Positions 7,372 through 10,327 of a stretch of DNA of 10,327 nucleotides are shown here, piece after piece (position 1 is the stretch's first letter; every line of letters begins with the position of its first letter). The notes below the pieces were generated by a model that made no database searches, was not told the DNA's origin, and saw only the letters and a program-made list of their open reading frames with translations. Position numbers and translations under genes: made by a program. Origin of the DNA: Candidatus Zixiibacteriota bacterium (GTDB lineage Bacteria; Zixibacteria; MSB-5A5; GN15; PGXB01); NCBI GenBank assembly GCA_026397495.1, contig JAPLUS010000302.1, positions 1-10,327 of the forward strand, in the 5' to 3' direction.

Positions 7372-7719
7372 TTAATTGTTGTTGTTCATATTAATCTGCG
7401 AAATAGCGTTCTTTATTTCGAGTCTAATAAGCCCGATATTGACATCCCGTTCCGCCGTGACAACCAGAATCCCTATTCCGGCATTGGTGAAAAACAACTT
7501 GCCTGTTGATGCCTCAATGGTAACCTGAGACAGCGGCGTTTGCTGCAAACGGTCAAGTGATTTCTGAATATTGGCGGTTATAGAGGCGGCCAGGGCGCCA
7601 ACCGCTTCTTCCTCAAATGAGGTATCCAGGTCAGCGGCAATGACAATGCCATCATTGCCGACAATCATGGAACCGGTTATTCCGGTGGTTTTGTTAAGTT
7701 GCTCAAGGATTTGATACAT
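7372..7719 (-). CDS. Small Roadblock/LC7-domain protein
   Basis: 115 residues, nearly all one Roadblock/LC7 domain: ITGSMIVGNDGIVIAADL, then the helix region EEEAVGALAASITANIQKSLDRL, the strands VTIEASTGKLFFTNAGIGILVVTA, and the last helix IRLEIKNAISQI. It lacks the long flanks of MglB, so it is a separate paralogue, not a second mglB. Roadblock proteins dimerise and act as platforms or regulators for small GTPases; the place just before mglA suggests MglA as partner, which is inference. GGAGG lies 6 bases before ATG 7719 and fixes the start; an open frame from 7770 would overlap the previous gene further. The start overlaps the end of the preceding gene by 17 bp, implying translational coupling. 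Confidence 0.86.
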   Translation of the reverse strand: MYQILEQLNKTTGITGSMIVGNDGIVIAADLDTSFEEEAVGALAASITANIQKSLDRLQQTPLSQVTIEASTGKLFFTNAGIGILVVTAERDVNIGLIRLEIKNAISQINMNNNN

Positions 7720-8569
7720 ATTTCTCCTCCGGGCTGGATGACCACAGTTGGCCATAGCGTTCGGACGCATATTTTCTAATCATATCGACGGCATGCAGAA
7801 TCCTTATGCCAAGCAGGTCATCCTCCTCACGATTTGAAAGGATCAGTAAATTAAATTGAGATACTTTCACAATAACTAATTTCATTTTGCCAAACGAGAG
7901 CTCCAATCGATCCGGTCCCCCTTCCTCATTTCGCCTCAATATCTTTTCATTCGCTTGCTGAAATAAAAGCGAAAGAGGGGCCCATTTCTTAGGCTCAAAA
8001 TTGTTTCTCTTAAATGATGACAATAATAACCCTTCCCTATCAACGGTGGCCGCTATCAGAACCGCATGATGTTCCCCAAGATACCTGACTGCCCTCTCAA
8101 ATCCATTTAGACCAAGACCCATTCCGAGTTCTATTTTCGATTCGGCAACATGATCAAGTCCTGATGGGGATCTCCGCTCTGTTCTGGGCAGGTATGGCAC
8201 ACCATATTCTTCCTTTTCGGCAATCGCGGTCTGATGATTCCTTGCATAATCTTTCATATAGTTATTCCGCCTATGGGTTTCCTCATTGATGATTGATAGA
8301 TATATAGGTCTGATAATAAAGGGTACGGTTAAAATCTGTAGAATGACAGCGGGGAGGTACCGCGATATTCCCAGAGTCAATGATATGGAGAAGTCAATCT
8401 GATATAAAAGAGAAATCACCGCTCCCAAAACTGTACCAAGGGCTATTCTATATAAAAAAGTGAAACCGACCCCTTGAAGTAATTTCATGGGAGTTGCTTT
8501 GGGGTACAGAAGAATCAGGATTCCGGCATAGTACATTATTTCTACCATGGAATAAATGAACGACCCCAT
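7703..8569 (-). CDS. Membrane-anchored Roadblock/LC7-like protein (body of a split gene)
   Basis: The continuous frame from ATG 8569 encodes 288 residues. Hydrophobic segments at about 3-22, 30-57 and 71-93 look like membrane helices. A polar linker follows (about 95-155), then a Roadblock/LC7-like domain at about 156-272 (AVLIAATVDREGLLLSS, KMKLVIVKVSQFNLLILS). I know no named family with this architecture. ATG 8569 has no Shine-Dalgarno. The same frame continues upstream, through a single TGA at 8582-8584, to ATG 8674, which has one, and the added residues make a fourth helix. I therefore think the intact gene is 7703-8674 (323 codons) with a nonsense codon at position 31. Whether the shorter product is made is unknown. 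The gene ends with its own TGA and overlaps the next start by 17 bp. Confidence 0.75.
   Translation of the reverse strand: MGSFIYSMVEIMYYAGILILLYPKATPMKLLQGVGFTFLYRIALGTVLGAVISLLYQIDFSISLTLGISRYLPAVILQILTVPFIIRPIYLSIINEETHRRNNYMKDYARNHQTAIAEKEEYGVPYLPRTERRSPSGLDHVAESKIELGMGLGLNGFERAVRYLGEHHAVLIAATVDREGLLLSSFKRNNFEPKKWAPLSLLFQQANEKILRRNEEGGPDRLELSFGKMKLVIVKVSQFNLLILSNREEDDLLGIRILHAVDMIRKYASERYGQLWSSSPEEKYVSNP
7724..7730 (-). promoter_or_regulatory. Shine-Dalgarno deciding the small Roadblock gene start
   Basis: GGAGGAG just ahead of ATG 7719, inside the 3' coding end of the preceding gene. Confidence 0.75.
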
Positions 8570-8581
8570 GGGCAGGTCAAT

Positions 8582-8674
8582 TCACAATTTCGATGGAAAT
8601 ATTGCCAAGGGTATCACAATCAACAAGATTGATAGCAGGAAAATCAAAAAACCATTTCTATTAGTAATTGCCAT
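8582..8674 (-). pseudogene. Separated N-terminal fragment (30 codons plus TGA) of the membrane Roadblock gene
   Basis: ATG 8674 lies 3 bases after the stop of the upstream TPR-Roadblock gene and has AAGGGA (8682-8687) 7 bases before it. The 30 codons encode a short polar start and one strong hydrophobic helix (FLIFLLSILLIVIPLAIF), then meet TGA at 8584-8582. The frame past this TGA reads straight into the 288-residue body with no frame change (IDLP, then the Met at 8569). A one-base change TGG to TGA would explain it: Trp at codon 31 would suit a helix end at the membrane surface. Alternatives are an assembly error or a true single-helix microprotein. Confidence 0.7.
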
Positions 8675-8677
8675 TCC

Positions 8678-9523
8678 TTATTCCCTTTTACCCAGAAGTG
8701 AAGTCAATTTCAAGCGAAAATTACCAAGGTTAATCTTACCTCCGGCTCTGATTAGAAGAAGATTTTCTCCCAAGGGCAGGAGATTAAGCACGAACTCATC
8801 AGATTCAAGGAGAATGCTCTTATATTTTCCAAAGTGTGCTATTTCTATTTGAGATTGGACCGTTCTCTCTATATCACGCGCCAATGCCCCATATATATCC
8901 GTAGCCTGAGAATCAGGCCAGCGCGAATCTACCACCAGTCCTTCATTATTAATCAAAAGAACCCCTTCTACTCCCTTTATATCTACAAGCTTACCCATAA
9001 TTGGCCCCGCCTCAATTTCTTCGCTGTCTTCTAAGAGGGATGACTCTTCTCCTGCGGCCATTTTAATGGAGTTGCGGGTTGGTTGAATCTTTTGAGTTGA
9101 TTCCATCGGTAGTTTACGGCATATTTCCAAAAGCTTATTGACATGGGGATCATTGGCATCAGTGCTGGAAAGCTTATTGAGAAGTTTAATGGCTTTAACA
9201 AACTCTCCCTTGTAGACATATATTTCAGCCAAAAGAAGGTCGTTAGTATGGCTATGACCATCTAATTCAATAGCCTTAATAATCTCAACCTCAGCCCAAT
9301 CATAAAGCCCTTTATCAAGATTTATCTTAGCCATCACCACATGGGCTGATCCATAAATGGGATGAATTTTTAAACCCGTCTGACAGGTACGAAAAGCCCT
9401 ATCAATATCTCCTTTTTTACGATAGGCTTCAGCCAAGGCCGCAAATATTTGAGAATTCGGATTACCTTCCAGGATTTTATTGCATTTAGCTATTCTATCA
9501 TCTAATTCCAAAGTATAAACCAT
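8678..9523 (-). CDS. TPR-repeat protein with C-terminal Roadblock/LC7 domain
   Basis: 281 residues from ATG 9523. The first half holds about three tetratricopeptide repeats (about 23-55, 57-89, 92-125), with the typical A, Y and G positions in SQIFAALAEAYRKKGDIDRA and LLLAEIYVYKGEFVKAIKLL. An acidic, Glu-rich linker (about 145-172) leads to a Roadblock/LC7 domain at about 175-281 (GVEGVLLINNEGLVVDSR, ILLESDEFVLNLLPLGENLLLIR). No signal peptide or membrane helix, so it is cytoplasmic. TPR repeats bind proteins and Roadblock domains dimerise and bind small GTPases, so an adaptor between MglA/MglB and another component is plausible but inferred. GGGAG at 9532-9536 lies 8 bases before ATG 9523; an in-frame TTG at 9538 overlaps that site and is unlikely. 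The stop TAA abuts the next gene's start (TAAGGAATG). Confidence 0.87.
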   Translation of the reverse strand: MVYTLELDDRIAKCNKILEGNPNSQIFAALAEAYRKKGDIDRAFRTCQTGLKIHPIYGSAHVVMAKINLDKGLYDWAEVEIIKAIELDGHSHTNDLLLAEIYVYKGEFVKAIKLLNKLSSTDANDPHVNKLLEICRKLPMESTQKIQPTRNSIKMAAGEESSLLEDSEEIEAGPIMGKLVDIKGVEGVLLINNEGLVVDSRWPDSQATDIYGALARDIERTVQSQIEIAHFGKYKSILLESDEFVLNLLPLGENLLLIRAGGKINLGNFRLKLTSLLGKRE

Positions 9524-9531
9524 AATGGATA

Positions 9532-9536
9532 CTCCC
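9532..9536 (-). promoter_or_regulatory. Shine-Dalgarno deciding the TPR-Roadblock start
   Basis: GGGAG 8 bases before ATG 9523. It overlaps the alternative TTG at 9538-9536, which argues against that start. Confidence 0.65.
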
Positions 9537-9596
9537 AAATGCCTTCAACACATTAAACATCAAAGAATTAGGCTCTATAATCCCATCCTTTTCCAT

Positions 9597-9625
9597 AATT
9601 AATCGCCACTCAATAACAATGTCAA
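9597..9625 (-). promoter_or_regulatory. Possible sigma70-type promoter ahead of the Roadblock-mgl-pil genes
   Basis: A perfect -35 TTGACA (9625-9620) is followed after 17 bases by TTAATT (9602-9597), a weak -10 with 3 of 6 matches. AT-rich sequence lies upstream. The site falls in the 113-bp gap between the three-helix membrane gene and the TPR-Roadblock gene, where an operon start would be sensible. The weak -10 keeps confidence low. Confidence 0.3.
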
Positions 9626-9636
9626 TTAATTTAAAC

Positions 9637-10014
9637 CTAATTTAATACTTTCCGCGTATGATAAAGACCCATAAGCCAACTTCCTCCCATCAGCAAATAT
9701 AAGATAGCTGGAATATACTCTGGTAGTGTTGAAATTCCAATCATTGCTGCTAAGGCCAGTATCTGCGCCAGCATTAAGAACCCAAAACCAAGAATAAACA
9801 TCTGCCAGCTCCGGGACATCAATCCTCCCCGCACCAGGGTCAGAATTTTAAATGCCCACAGGAGACCGACTACCGCGGCGACCAAAACCAGAAAATTAAA
9901 AACGGATAGGGCAGATATAATCTGTCTTGAACCGGGATTAGCACTGGCCGGTTGAACCAGAAGCACGCTCAGGGCGAAAACCATGGCAATCTTATGTACG
10001 ATTCTATTTATCAT
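9637..10014 (-). CDS. Small membrane protein with signal peptide and three helices
   Basis: 125 residues. The N-terminus (1-25) looks like a cleavable signal peptide: basic start, hydrophobic core MVFALSVLLV and an ASA cleavage motif at 23-25. Three hydrophobic segments follow at about 34-58, 70-93 and 98-117, ending with a short basic tail (YHTRKVLN). I do not recognise the family. The ATG shares bases with the previous gene's stop (ATGA, 4-bp overlap) and has AAAGG six bases upstream, so the two are translationally coupled. Its place ahead of the Roadblock genes hints at a membrane role in the same system, but nothing in the protein shows that. Confidence 0.72.
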   Translation of the reverse strand: MINRIVHKIAMVFALSVLLVQPASANPGSRQIISALSVFNFLVLVAAVVGLLWAFKILTLVRGGLMSRSWQMFILGFGFLMLAQILALAAMIGISTLPEYIPAILYLLMGGSWLMGLYHTRKVLN

Positions 10015-10327
10015 GAGGCACCTTTCACCAGTTTAACCACTCTATCAGCTTTTTTAACTGTATTCATAAGACTTTCATCTATTTGAAATCTTCTCACCAG
10101 TTCCCGTTTCAGAGCCAACGGTTCCGAAATTTCCTTTTTAACCTTACTAACCGCCTGACGATAGACACCCGTACCAAGAAAATAGAAAACATACTCAAGC
10201 TGGTTACTCAACATATTTTCCAGGGCCGCCAGTATGCTATGCATCCTCACGGCTGATGGAATTTTCATAATTTCGGAGTAGAATTTATCGAAAGTTGGAT
10301 TTAGATCGACGTCGGGATCAAATCCGG
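10011..10327 (-). CDS. Unrecognised protein, C-terminal part (5' end outside the window)
   Basis: The frame is open from the right edge to the TGA at 10013-10011, giving 105 visible codons. An internal ATG at 10268 would give an 85-residue protein, but no Shine-Dalgarno precedes it and the sequence upstream (FDPDVDLNPTFDKFYSEI) reads as normal protein, so I treat this as the end of a longer gene. The visible part looks largely helical, mixed-charge and soluble, with a basic C-terminal stretch (VKKADRVVKLVKGAS). No domain is recognised. The stop overlaps the next start (ATGA). Confidence 0.62.
   Translation of the reverse strand, partial: GFDPDVDLNPTFDKFYSEIMKIPSAVRMHSILAALENMLSNQLEYVFYFLGTGVYRQAVSKVKKEISEPLALKRELVRRFQIDESLMNTVKKADRVVKLVKGAS

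Noticed and set aside
8540..8584. Selenocysteine insertion at the TGA 8584-8582
   Set aside because: Only a weak five-base-pair stem (GACCT/GGGTC) follows, without a convincing bacterial SECIS. The position lies between hydrophobic residues of a membrane protein with no redox motif.
7703..8584. TGA read as Trp or Gly genome-wide (alternative code)
   Set aside because: TGA terminates pilB, the partial gene at 10011 and the split gene itself at sensible places, and Trp is encoded by TGG across the window.
9509..9596. 32-codon ORF on the minus strand (ATG 9596) in the gap before the TPR-Roadblock gene
   Set aside because: No Shine-Dalgarno, overlaps the true start of the next gene in another frame, and no recognisable peptide features.
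10011..10268. 85-residue gene starting at ATG 10268
   Set aside because: The frame stays open to the window edge and no Shine-Dalgarno precedes 10268, so it is more likely the end of a longer protein.

Overview
The window reads as part of a bacterial surface-motility locus. Every gene I can support lies on the minus strand, so transcription runs from the high-coordinate end to the low-coordinate end. In that order the genes are: the end of an unrecognised gene (10327-10011), a small three-helix membrane protein (10014-9637), a TPR plus Roadblock/LC7 protein (9523-8678), a membrane-anchored Roadblock protein whose start is split by an in-frame TGA (8674-7703), a small Roadblock protein (7719-7372), the Ras-like polarity GTPase MglA with a long tail (7339-6158), its partner MglB (6144-5656), and the type IV pilus proteins PilB (5585-3891), PilT (3746-2649), PilC (2622-1423) and PilS (from 1149, running off the left edge).

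The organism is a Gram-negative-type bacterium with MglA/MglB polarity control and type IV pili. Moderate GC, the clear Shine-Dalgarno sites, the expanded Roadblock set and a GTCATTCCCC...GGGGAATCCAG repeat fit environmental lineages such as Deltaproteobacteria/Myxococcota relatives or FCB-group candidate phyla (for example Zixibacteria). This is an impression from memory; I cannot assign the phylum from the window. TGA ends several genes here, so the standard bacterial code applies.

PilB extends the pilus, PilT retracts it, PilC is the inner-membrane platform and PilS senses and regulates. MglA-GTP marks the active pole in gliding and twitching bacteria, and MglB is its Roadblock-type GAP. 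Three further Roadblock-domain proteins lie directly upstream: one soluble, one on a four-helix membrane anchor and one fused to TPR repeats. I infer that they form an extended scaffold or regulatory module linking MglA to the pilus machine at the membrane. Spacing is tight (overlaps, stop codons inside Shine-Dalgarno sites, gaps of 13-33 bp), which suggests one operon or two, with a possible internal promoter at about 9597-9625.

The largest gene-free stretch is 1150-1422, between pilC and pilS. It holds a 216-bp non-coding MITE-like element: 12-bp terminal inverted repeats, an 11-bp exact direct repeat on either side, and two inverted copies of a palindromic repeat inside. The strongest anomalies are the in-frame TGA at 8582-8584, the roughly 200-residue C-terminal tail on MglA, the run of four Roadblock genes, and the element between pilC and pilS.
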